This document shows positions 9,430 to 17,908 of a DNA stretch of 38,910 nucleotides, piece by piece. The DNA comes from Nanobdellota archaeon (GTDB lineage: Archaea > Nanobdellota > Nanobdellia > Pacearchaeales > GW2011-AR1). The stretch's first letter is position 1. Each line of letters begins with the position of its first letter. Location: contig JAFCCD010000007.1 of the NCBI GenBank assembly GCA_017610405.1, forward strand, positions 1-38,910. Direction: 5' to 3'. Below the pieces are notes generated by a model, which worked only from the letters and a program-made list of their open reading frames with translations, had not been told where the DNA came from and ran no database searches. Both the position numbers and the translations under genes were made by a program.

Positions 9430-9921
9430 ATGGTTGAAAGATCTGAATTGGAGAAAAGGGTACGAAGATTAATAGCGGGAGATATTACTTATAGAGTGTT
9501 GAAAAGTCTTGGAGATAAAGGTACTAGAAGGCTTAATAAAAGAGCAGCAAATATAGTTGAACTCTTGGAAAAAGGTGAAGAACCTAATAATAGATTTTTT
9601 GCTGAAATTAAGGTGATTCCAGAGCAAAAAGCTAGAACTATGAAAGAAGGAATAGATGCTTTTAAGCAAAAATATCCTAATTATGGAAAAATTTTAGAAG
9701 GATTAATCGCTGAAAAAAGAGAAAGAAAAAATAAAAATTTAGTTTATTTATTAAGTAAAGGTTATAACCTTTCAGAAGAAGATTATGTTCAAGTTATAAT
9801 GAACCTCGGTTTTGAGAAAAGAGAAGCATCTTCAATGTATCCTCATATCTTAGCTATTTCTGAAAGATTAGGGAAAGCAGATGAGTACAAAGAAAGAACA
9901 ATTTTACTTTCTAAAAGTTAA
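9430..9921 (+). CDS. conserved hypothetical protein
   Basis: 163 aa charged alpha-helical ORF preceded by TATA-like ATATACTTTTTAT. Confidence 0.6.
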   Translation: MVERSELEKRVRRLIAGDITYRVLKSLGDKGTRRLNKRAANIVELLEKGEEPNNRFFAEIKVIPEQKARTMKEGIDAFKQKYPNYGKILEGLIAEKRERKNKNLVYLLSKGYNLSEEDYVQVIMNLGFEKREASSMYPHILAISERLGKADEYKERTILLSKS

Positions 9922-9951
9922 CTTTTTATATCTGTTTCTTGTAGGAAATTT

Positions 9952-11319
9952 ATGGTAAAGAAATTTTATGTTACAACTGCAATTGATTATGTTAATGCAG
10001 AGCCACATATAGGGCATGCTTTTGAGAAAGTTATAGCTGATGCTTTGGCAAGATGGCATAAATTGAAAGGGGAAAGAGTTTTCTTTTTAACAGGAGTTGA
10101 TGAAAACGCCCAAAAAAATGTTTTAGCTGCAGAAGATGCAGGGATAGCGGTTAAAGAATTTATAGATAAAAATGCCGCATTATTTTTAGAATTATGTAGT
10201 AAGTTAAACATAAGTTATGATAAGTTTATCAGAACTTCGGAAAAAGAACATACTAAAGTTGTTTATGAAGTCTTAAAAAAAGTTATTAATAAAGGAGATA
10301 TTTACAAAGGGAATTATGAAGGATATTATTGTTCAGGTTGTGAAACTTTTATTACAAAAAAAAATCTTATAGATGGGAAATGTCCTGAACATAACAAAAA
10401 GCCAGAATTTCTAAAACAAGAAGCTTATTTCTTTAAACTTAGTAAATATAGGAAAAAACTAATTAAGTTTATTGAGAATTATATTATCCCTGAATCTAGA
10501 AAAAAAGAAATTTTATCAAGATTAAAAGAAGATCTAAAAGATGTTTGTATAAGTAGAAAAGGTGCTGATTGGGGAATTGATTTTCCAAAAGATAAAAATT
10601 TTAAGGTTTGGGTTTGGATTGATGCTCTTATTAATTATATTTCAGGAGCTAAAGAGAAATGGCCTGCAGATGTACATGTTGTAGGAAAAGGGATTAATTG
10701 GTTTCATTCTGTAATCTGGCCTGCGATTTTGATGTCTGCAGATTATAAATTACCAAACAAACTTTTGGTTCATGGATATTTAAATTCCAAAGGGAAAAAG
10801 ATTTCAAAAAGTTTAGGAAATGTAATTGATCCTTTAGAATTGCTTAAAAAATATAATGTGGATGCTGTTAGATATGCCTTACTTAGGTGTTCTGTCTTTG
10901 ATGATTCTGATTTTAGTGAAGATCTTCTTATTGAGAGGTATAACAACGAACTTGCAAATAAACTAGGTAATTTGGTTAGTAGGGTTTCTGCTTTGGCTGA
11001 AAAATATGGAACAGAGAAAATAGAAAATAAACTATTAAAGAAATTAAATGTTAAAGCGATTGATAAAAAAATAGAAAATTATGAGTTTGATAAAGCTCTT
11101 AATCAAATTTTTTCTTTCATAGATATTTGTAATGAATATGTTCAGAAAAATAAAATATGGGAAACTAAAGATAAGAAGGCTCTTTATGAGCTCAAAGAAT
11201 CTATTTTAAAAATTGCAGAATTGCTTTGGCCTTTTATTCCAGAGTCAAGTGAAAAAATTACAAAACAATTTAGTGTAAAGAAGATTAAGAAAGCTAATCC
11301 TTTATTCAAAAAAATCTAA
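9952..11319 (+). CDS. metG: methionyl-tRNA synthetase, catalytic chain
   Basis: 455 aa; YVNAEPHIGHAFEKV, zinc knuckle YYCSGCETFIT...CPEH, KKISKSLGN; lacks the C-terminal tRNA-binding domain. Confidence 0.95.
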   Translation: MVKKFYVTTAIDYVNAEPHIGHAFEKVIADALARWHKLKGERVFFLTGVDENAQKNVLAAEDAGIAVKEFIDKNAALFLELCSKLNISYDKFIRTSEKEHTKVVYEVLKKVINKGDIYKGNYEGYYCSGCETFITKKNLIDGKCPEHNKKPEFLKQEAYFFKLSKYRKKLIKFIENYIIPESRKKEILSRLKEDLKDVCISRKGADWGIDFPKDKNFKVWVWIDALINYISGAKEKWPADVHVVGKGINWFHSVIWPAILMSADYKLPNKLLVHGYLNSKGKKISKSLGNVIDPLELLKKYNVDAVRYALLRCSVFDDSDFSEDLLIERYNNELANKLGNLVSRVSALAEKYGTEKIENKLLKKLNVKAIDKKIENYEFDKALNQIFSFIDICNEYVQKNKIWETKDKKALYELKESILKIAELLWPFIPESSEKITKQFSVKKIKKANPLFKKI

Positions 11320-11657
11320 CTAATTCTTAAACCAGGTTTTGCATCTGAATCAGGTTGAAGAAGCAAAACTTCTTTTTCACCCTCGCTAACTGCTGCTAGA
11401 ACCATTCCTTGGCTTTTAACACCACGAATTGTTCGTGGTTCAAGATTTGTAAAGACTATTACTGTTTTTCCTATAAGATCCTCTACTTTGTAATATTTTT
11501 TTAATCCAGAGACAATTGTTCTTTTTTTTGTTCCAAGATCTATAAGGATTTCATAAAGCTGGTCTGTATTTTCAATTTCCTTAACTTTAAGAATTTTAGC
11601 TGTTCTTAAATCAAGTTTTTGCCAATTTGAAAATTTTATCTTTTCTTTTTCTTCCAT
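11316..11657 (-). CDS. stand-alone tRNA-binding (MetRS-beta/Trbp111-like) domain protein
   Basis: 113 aa; FSNWQKLDLRTAKILKVKEIE...ILIDLGTKKRTIVSGLKKYY...VIVFTNLEPRTIRGVKSQGMVLAA. Confidence 0.92.
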   Translation of the reverse strand: MEEKEKIKFSNWQKLDLRTAKILKVKEIENTDQLYEILIDLGTKKRTIVSGLKKYYKVEDLIGKTVIVFTNLEPRTIRGVKSQGMVLAAVSEGEKEVLLLQPDSDAKPGLRIS

Positions 11658-11658
11658 T

Positions 11659-12444
11659 TTAATGGTGTTCTGATTTTAATCCAAGTTTTTTAAGAAGTCT
11701 TTCAATAACTTTTTCTCTATCTTTTTTAGAATCATATTCAATATCTAGAATTTTAGCAGCAACTTCTTTATATGCACGGGAAGCATTGCTTTTTGGATAC
11801 AAATGTACTAAAGCATTTTTGATGTTTATTGATTTTTTAACAAAATCATCTTCAGGGATCATTCCAATAACAGGTATTTCAAGCATTTCTTTAACTACAT
11901 CTGGCGATAATTCTATTTTATCTTTTTTAACCCTTGTGACAATAACTCCTTTTATTGGTTTCTTCATCTGTTCTGCAATTTTTACTGTTTTTAAGGCATC
12001 TGTTATTGCTGGTATTTCTGGATTTGTAACTATTATTAATTCATCTGCAAGTTCTATTGCACAGAGAGCTTCATATCCAAGACCTGCAGCACAATCAATT
12101 ATCACATGTTTTGAAATCTTCTTGAAATCTTTTTTGAAATCTTTCATTTTTTCTGGTTTTGCTCTTTTTGATTCCTTTATAGAAATAGAGGCAGGCATTA
12201 TCTTTATACCTGATTCATGTTCGTAAACAGCTTCAAAAGGCTCAGCTTTTCCTAATAATATGTGGTTTAAACTCACAGGAACTTCTGGGGCGTTTAAATG
12301 AATTCCAACATTAGGAGTAGACAAATTTCCGTCTATAACTAAAACATCTTCACCAAAATAATTCATAGCAACAGCCAGGTTTATTGCAGTGGTTGTTTTT
12401 CCTACGCCTCCTTTTCCTGAAGTAATAACAATTATTTTAGGCAT
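11659..12444 (-). CDS. MinD/ParA-family P-loop ATPase
   Basis: 261 aa; MPKIIVITSGKGGVGKTTTAINLAVAMNYFG deviant Walker A. Confidence 0.93.
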   Translation of the reverse strand: MPKIIVITSGKGGVGKTTTAINLAVAMNYFGEDVLVIDGNLSTPNVGIHLNAPEVPVSLNHILLGKAEPFEAVYEHESGIKIMPASISIKESKRAKPEKMKDFKKDFKKISKHVIIDCAAGLGYEALCAIELADELIIVTNPEIPAITDALKTVKIAEQMKKPIKGVIVTRVKKDKIELSPDVVKEMLEIPVIGMIPEDDFVKKSINIKNALVHLYPKSNASRAYKEVAAKILDIEYDSKKDREKVIERLLKKLGLKSEHH

Positions 12445-12469
12445 TTTAAAATTAAGTTAAAATTTTTTA

Positions 12470-12925
12470 TTATGATAAAAGAAATTGCTTTGTGGTGCTT
12501 ATAAATTTTTCTAACATGTCTGCATAAATTTTTAGTTGATCAAGATTTATATTTATTTCTTCTCCTCTATAAAGAATTTTGAGAGCCACGTTTTTTCTGA
12601 ACTCTCCTATCCTCTCTTTTTTCAATTCTTCTATTTTTCTAAACATTTCGTACGTGTGTATGACGTCTAAAAATTCCTTATCTTTTTTAAAAAGTTTTTT
12701 TACAGCTTCTATTTTTCCAATTGGATTTAATGGAACAGAAGAAATCTTTTTTTTCTTTTTTGCAACTTCTAAAATCCCCTCAACACCTGTTTCTATCATT
12801 TTTCTCCATCTTAGAATAAGATTTAGTATGACATCGCACGTTTTTGTATACTTCAAACTAACATAAAGAAGGTGGTCTGCACTTATTTTCTCTTGTATTA
12901 GTTCTTCTATAAAATTTTTTACCAT
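12470..12925 (-). CDS. uncharacterised helical protein (likely paralogue of 12980..13450)
   Basis: 151 aa; N-terminal ADHLLYVSLKYTKTCDVILNLI parallels ADHLVYVTFPLIKDKRLLLKIT of the neighbour. Confidence 0.65.
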   Translation of the reverse strand: MVKNFIEELIQEKISADHLLYVSLKYTKTCDVILNLILRWRKMIETGVEGILEVAKKKKKISSVPLNPIGKIEAVKKLFKKDKEFLDVIHTYEMFRKIEELKKERIGEFRKNVALKILYRGEEININLDQLKIYADMLEKFISTTKQFLLS

Positions 12926-12979
12926 TTTAATCAGATAAGAATTATAATCTATAAAGATTATCTGCTTTTTATATTTTAC

Positions 12980-13450
12980 TTAGAAATTTTTCTTGAAAGT
13001 TTCATGAGTTTTTCTTAGAATACTTTTCACAATAATCAAAAATTCCTTTGTTTTTTCAAATGTCAGTGTTTTTGGCTCTAATCCATTTGATAGAATTACA
13101 ATTTTATCATCTTTTATAAATTCAAAAGGACTTTTTTTGTGTTTTTCCATAAAGTCAAAAAGCTCTAAAATCAAATTTACCTCTTCTTTTGTTATTTGAT
13201 ACTTTGGGACACATTTTTTAATAAAGATTTTGAAATTTAATTTAGGGTCTTTGTAGAGGTTTATCCTCTTGTAAAGGTATTCATGTTGAAGAATTGAACT
13301 TATACAATTAGTAGCAGCATTTTTTATTTCTTGAGTTATTTTCAAAAGAAGTCTTTTATCTTTAATTAGTGGAAAAGTTACATAAACCAGGTGGTCTGCT
13401 GTATGAATTTTTTTTTCAGCTGCAAGGATATTTTCCAGAAATTTTTCCAT
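12980..13450 (-). CDS. uncharacterised helical protein (likely paralogue of 12470..12925)
   Basis: 156 aa; shares the ADHLxYV N-terminal motif and overall size with the adjacent ORF. Confidence 0.65.
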   Translation of the reverse strand: MEKFLENILAAEKKIHTADHLVYVTFPLIKDKRLLLKITQEIKNAATNCISSILQHEYLYKRINLYKDPKLNFKIFIKKCVPKYQITKEEVNLILELFDFMEKHKKSPFEFIKDDKIVILSNGLEPKTLTFEKTKEFLIIVKSILRKTHETFKKNF

Positions 13451-13487
13451 TTTATGTTATTATTTTTAAGAATTTAGAATTAAAATA

Positions 13488-13547
13488 ATTGTTGGTGTTA
13501 TAAAATATGATTTATATATTGTTGGTGTTATAAAATATGATTTATAT
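13488..13547. repeat. perfect 30-bp tandem duplication (2 copies) in promoter-like DNA
   Basis: attgttggtgttataaaatatgatttatat at 13488-13517 and again at 13518-13547. Confidence 0.95.
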
Positions 13548-13564
13548 TGAAACAGATCCTTTGT

Positions 13565-13795
13565 TTAATCAGAATCATCAAATCTTTCAATTATAATCTT
13601 ATAGTGAACTTTTTCACCGGGTTTGTATCCTGAATCAACTGCGTCATATCCTAACTTTTTACTAAGAGAAACTGGAAGACTAATTGGCACATAAAATTCG
13701 GGCGCAACAATATTTCCGCTGTGATCCTTTACACTACCTTTATGTAATGTTTCTGCCATTTCAAATTCAAACTTATCTAATAGTTTTTTACCCAT
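13565..13795 (-). CDS. small conserved hypothetical protein
   Basis: 76 aa; MGKKLLDKFEFEMAETLHKGSVKDHSGNIVAPEFYVPISLPVSLSKKLG; in the same minus-strand cluster. Confidence 0.55.
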   Translation of the reverse strand: MGKKLLDKFEFEMAETLHKGSVKDHSGNIVAPEFYVPISLPVSLSKKLGYDAVDSGYKPGEKVHYKIIIERFDDSD

Positions 13796-13843
13796 TAAAA
13801 TTAAAAATTATTTTTATATTTAAAGATTTATTTACTTTAATAT

Positions 13844-14208
13844 CTATTTGCTTAACTTTAAAATAGCTTCTGCAAGATCTCCATTACTAGTTTCTAGGGC
13901 CTTTTTTGCTTCTTCCTCTGTTGAATTTGTTTTTTCTGCTACAGTTTTTATATCTTCTTTAGAAATTCCATATCTTCTTTAGAAATTCCAGATTTTCCTT
14001 TTTCTTCTCTTATATCACCTGAAATCTGAAAACTTTCTTGTCCTTGAACACTTACTTTTGATACAGAAGGGTTTTCTATAATAATTTTTGTATTATCTAT
14101 TTTTTCAATTATAACTTTAGAAGCATCAATTTCTTCTTGATTCATGCCAAGCTGTTTCATCATTGCTTGCATTTTTTTTGGATTTAATCCGCCTAAACCG
14201 CCTAACAT
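13844..14208 (-). pseudogene. nac: nascent polypeptide-associated complex (NAC) protein, frameshifted before its UBA domain
   Basis: Frame from 14208: MLGGLGGLNPKKMQAMMKQLGM...VSVQGQESFQISGD...[12 protein letters not shown], stop at 13948. Removing one 20-bp repeat copy gives [40 protein letters not shown] with stop at 13844-13846, a normal NAC UBA domain. Confidence 0.88.
13950..13990. repeat. perfect 20-bp tandem duplication inside nac
   Basis: tatcttctttagaaattcca at 13951-13970 and 13971-13990 (identity extends 1 nt upstream). Confidence 0.97.
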
Positions 14209-14209
14209 T

Positions 14210-14368
14210 TTAATATATGAAAGTGAGAAGTATTCTAAAAACTATTATTAGAATTGTGAATCCTATTACATGAACAGGAGTTATTGTAATTTTACTCTTA
14301 AATTCTTCATCAAATCTCATTAACCCACCAAATCCAGCAGGCATGTGGACCTTGTTATCGCTCGCCAT
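14210..14368 (-). CDS. secG: Sec61-beta/SecG-type preprotein translocase subunit (52 aa, not in ORF track)
   Basis: Minus-strand translation MASDNKVHMPAGFGGLMRFDEEFKSKITITPVHVIGFTILIIVFRILLTFIY*; PAGxGGLxRFxEE is the archaeal Sec61-beta signature followed by one TM helix. Confidence 0.92.
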   Translation of the reverse strand: MASDNKVHMPAGFGGLMRFDEEFKSKITITPVHVIGFTILIIVFRILLTFIY

Positions 14369-14418
14369 ATTTTAGATAAATCCAAATAGTTTTTAAAACT
14401 TCCTTATTTATTATTTTT

Positions 14419-16767
14419 ATGGCATCCTATAATGTGGAAGAAGTTGAGGAAAGAATAAAAAAATTCTGGGAAAAGGAAAAGATTTACAAATTTGATATTA
14501 AAAGAAAAGGAAAAATTTACAGTATTGATACTCCTCCCCCAACTGTTTCAGGAGATATGCATATCGGTCATGCATTTTCTTATTCTCAGCAAGATTTTAT
14601 AGCTAGATTTAGAAGAATGTTTGATAATAATATTTTTTATCCTTTTGGAACAGATGATAATGGTCTTCCAACTGAAAAACTTGTAGAAAGAATTAACAAA
14701 ATTAAGAGCAAAGAAATGTCTCGTTCAGAATTTATTAAATTATGCCTAAAAACCCTGAAAAATATAACTCCTGATTTTATTAAACAATGGAAGGATTTAG
14801 GAATAAGTGCGGATTATGACATTTGTTATTCAACTATTGATAAAAATTCCCAAAAAATATCTCAGAAATCTTTTATTGAATTATTTAAAACAGGAAGAAT
14901 TTATAAGAAAAATTTTCCAAGCATATGGTGTCCTGAATGTCAGACATCAATAGCACAAGCAGAACTTGAAGATAAAGAACTTCAAAGTTTTTTTTCTACC
15001 ATAAAATTTGAATCTGAAGGGAAAGTCCTTCCAATTGCAACTACTCGTCCAGAATTGATTCCCGCATGTGTTGCAGTCTTTGTAAATCTCTCTGATGAAA
15101 GATATAAAAAATTTATTGGAAAAAAAGCTAAAGTCCCACTTTTTGATTATGATGTACCTATTTTTGCAGATAAATCTGTAGAGATTGAAAAAGGGACAGG
15201 AGTTATGATGGTTTGTTCTTATGGAGATAAATTTGATGTAGATGCAATTAATAGATATAAGTTGGAACCAAGGGTTATTTTCAATTATAATGGAACGCTT
15301 AATTTTGGAAAGTATAAGGGGATGAAGATTTTGGAAGCAAGGAAGAAAATTTTAGAAGATTTAGATAAAGAGGGATTAATATTAGGAAAAAAACAGATAT
15401 CTCATTTTGTTAATGTTCATGATAAATGTGGGACAGAGATAGAATTTTTACCCACAGAACAATGGTTCATTAAGATCTTAGATAAAAAAAAGATACTTAT
15501 TAGTGAAGGGAAAAAAATTAAGTGGTATCCAAAGTTTATGTATAAGAGATATGAAAATTGGGTTAATGGTTTAGAATGGGATTGGAATATTTCTCGAGAT
15601 AGGCATTTTGGGGTTCCTATTCCTGTTTGGAATTGTATAAATTGTAAGGAAACAATTCTTCCAGAAGAAAAAGAACTTCCTGTTGATCCATTGGAAAAGA
15701 AAAAAATATGCCCTAAATGTAAAAGGGTTGCTGAACCAGAAACACGAGTTTTAGATACTTGGGCGACATCCTCTTTAACACCACAACTCGCTTCGTCTCT
15801 AATAGGAAATAGAATTAAATTACCTTATTCTTTGAGACCTCAAGCACATGACATAATAAGAACATGGGCTTTTTACACTATTGTTAAATCTTATTTACAT
15901 GAAAAAAAAATTCCATGGCAAAATGTAATGGTTTCTGGTTTTGTTAGGCTTAAAGGAGAGAAAATGTCTAAGAGTAAGGGTAATGTGATAAAACCAAAGG
16001 AGGTAATACAAAAATATGGTTCTGATTCTATGAGATTTTGGGCAGCAGGATCTAAATTAGGAGAAGATTTGAATTATCAAGAACAAGATTTAATTGCTGG
16101 GAAAAAATTTGTTACAAAACTTTTCAATGCATCAAAATTTGTTTTTATGAATATGAGAAAAACAAAACCCAAAAAGCCAAAGAAGTTGGAAAAAATTGAT
16201 GAATTATTTTTAAGTGAATTAAATAGGGCTATTTCTGCTACAACTACGAGGTTTAAAGAATATAATTATTCAGGAGCTAGATTAGTGATTGAGCAATTCT
16301 TTTGGAAAGATTTCTGTGATTATTATCTTGAGATGGTTAAAAAAAGAATCTATAAAGGAAAAAGTAATGAAAAATTATCTGCACAATATACCTTATATCA
16401 AAGTTTATTATCAATATTAAAATTAGTTGCTCCTATTATGCCTTTTATTACAGAAGAAATTTATCAAACATATTATAGAAAGCATGAAAAAGAAAAAAGT
16501 ATTCATCTTTCTGGATGGCCAAAGTATGAAAAATTTTCTGAAAAAAATGACTGGGGTGTTCTTGTTAAAAATATTTCATTGGTTCGACAAGCAAAAACAC
16601 AGAAACAAATTCCATTAAATTCTATAAGTGATGTTATAACAATTCCTGTAAAAGAATACAAAATTATCAAAACTTATGAAGAGCCTTTTATATCTGTATC
16701 AGGAGCATTAGTTATTAAGGCAGGAAAAGAGTTTAAAATAGATTTTCCTGAAGTAAAAGTAAAATAA
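14419..16767 (+). CDS. valS: valyl-tRNA synthetase
   Basis: 782 aa; PPPTVSGDMHIGHAFSYSQQDFIARF, LKGEKMSKSKGNVI. Confidence 0.95.
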   Translation: MASYNVEEVEERIKKFWEKEKIYKFDIKRKGKIYSIDTPPPTVSGDMHIGHAFSYSQQDFIARFRRMFDNNIFYPFGTDDNGLPTEKLVERINKIKSKEMSRSEFIKLCLKTLKNITPDFIKQWKDLGISADYDICYSTIDKNSQKISQKSFIELFKTGRIYKKNFPSIWCPECQTSIAQAELEDKELQSFFSTIKFESEGKVLPIATTRPELIPACVAVFVNLSDERYKKFIGKKAKVPLFDYDVPIFADKSVEIEKGTGVMMVCSYGDKFDVDAINRYKLEPRVIFNYNGTLNFGKYKGMKILEARKKILEDLDKEGLILGKKQISHFVNVHDKCGTEIEFLPTEQWFIKILDKKKILISEGKKIKWYPKFMYKRYENWVNGLEWDWNISRDRHFGVPIPVWNCINCKETILPEEKELPVDPLEKKKICPKCKRVAEPETRVLDTWATSSLTPQLASSLIGNRIKLPYSLRPQAHDIIRTWAFYTIVKSYLHEKKIPWQNVMVSGFVRLKGEKMSKSKGNVIKPKEVIQKYGSDSMRFWAAGSKLGEDLNYQEQDLIAGKKFVTKLFNASKFVFMNMRKTKPKKPKKLEKIDELFLSELNRAISATTTRFKEYNYSGARLVIEQFFWKDFCDYYLEMVKKRIYKGKSNEKLSAQYTLYQSLLSILKLVAPIMPFITEEIYQTYYRKHEKEKSIHLSGWPKYEKFSEKNDWGVLVKNISLVRQAKTQKQIPLNSISDVITIPVKEYKIIKTYEEPFISVSGALVIKAGKEFKIDFPEVKVK

Positions 16768-16777
16768 AAATAATAAA

Positions 16778-17866
16778 ATGGCAAAATATACAAAATTAGA
16801 ATTAATAGAAATTCTTGAGAATTTGGAAAAACACAGAGGAAAACATACAGAACTTGTTACAGTTTATATTCCTGCAGGATATGATGTTAATTCTGTGCAA
16901 AGGCAGCTTTCAGCAGAAAAATCAACTGCAAAGAATATAAAATCAACAGAGACAAGAAAAAATGTTATTGATGCCTTGGAAAAACTTGTTCGCGAACTTA
17001 AAACATTGAAGAAAACTCCTGAAAACGGATTGGCTCTTTTTTCAGGAGATATTTCAAGGATAGAAGGGCAACAAGATTTGCAATTATGGACTATAGAACC
17101 ACCTTCACCTATAAAAAGTCGACTTTATAGATGTGATAAAGAATTTGTACTTGATCCTTTAAAAGAGATGCTCAAAGTTTCTGAAGTGTTTGGACTTTTA
17201 GTAATGGATAGAAAAGAAGCGACTATTGGGCTTCTTGAAGGAAAAAGAATAGAAACTCTCCAAAAAATGACTTCTGGGGTTCCAAGTAAGATAAGAGCTG
17301 GCGGGCAATCTAGTCAGAGATTTCATCGAATTACAGAAGGTCTTACAAGGGAATTTTATAAGAGAATTGCAAATGAAATGAAAAAAATATTCTTTACGAT
17401 GCCTAAATTAAAAGGAATAATTATTGGAGGACCTGTACCAACTAAAGATGAATTTTTAGATGGGGAATATATGTTTACACAACTTAGGGAAAAAGTTATT
17501 GGAAAAGTTGATATAGGTGATGCTTCAGAATCAGGATTTAAAGAGCTTGTTGAAAAATCAAAAGATCTATTAATAAATCACGAGAGAACTATTGAGAAAA
17601 AAGATATTGAGAAATTTTTTGAGAATCTTGGAGAGAATCCTGAGAAAACTTTTCTTGGGGAGGAAAAAAGTAAAAAAGCTCTTGAGATAGGAGCTGTAGA
17701 AATTCTTTACTTATCGAGCAAACTTTCAAAATCTCTTATAAAAGAATTAATGAAAATGGCTGAAAATATTGGTGCCAAAATAAAAATAATTTCAGTAGAA
17801 ACTTCTGAAGGGGAGCAGTTTTATAATATGGGTGGAATTGGTTCTCTTCTAAGGTTTAAAATTTAG
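16778..17866 (+). CDS. prf1: peptide chain release factor aRF1 (zinc minidomain absent)
   Basis: 362 aa; NIKS motif in KSTAKNIKSTETR, GGQ motif in SKIRAGGQSSQRF, C-terminal TSEGEQFYNMGGIGSLLRF. Confidence 0.95.
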   Translation: MAKYTKLELIEILENLEKHRGKHTELVTVYIPAGYDVNSVQRQLSAEKSTAKNIKSTETRKNVIDALEKLVRELKTLKKTPENGLALFSGDISRIEGQQDLQLWTIEPPSPIKSRLYRCDKEFVLDPLKEMLKVSEVFGLLVMDRKEATIGLLEGKRIETLQKMTSGVPSKIRAGGQSSQRFHRITEGLTREFYKRIANEMKKIFFTMPKLKGIIIGGPVPTKDEFLDGEYMFTQLREKVIGKVDIGDASESGFKELVEKSKDLLINHERTIEKKDIEKFFENLGENPEKTFLGEEKSKKALEIGAVEILYLSSKLSKSLIKELMKMAENIGAKIKIISVETSEGEQFYNMGGIGSLLRFKI

Positions 17867-17908
17867 GGGTTCAAAAACCTTTAAAATCCTCTCAGACTAT
17901 TCTCTTTT

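Noticed and set aside
13488-13990. Possible CRISPR-like or mobile-element repeats
   Set aside because: Both repeats are only two copies in direct tandem with no spacers, different from each other, and no cas or transposase genes are present.
13948-13990. Programmed -1 ribosomal frameshift in nac
   Set aside because: A -1 shift after ATG would reach the UBA frame, but I saw no canonical X_XXY_YYZ slippery heptamer or obvious downstream structure. Not excluded, but not claimed.
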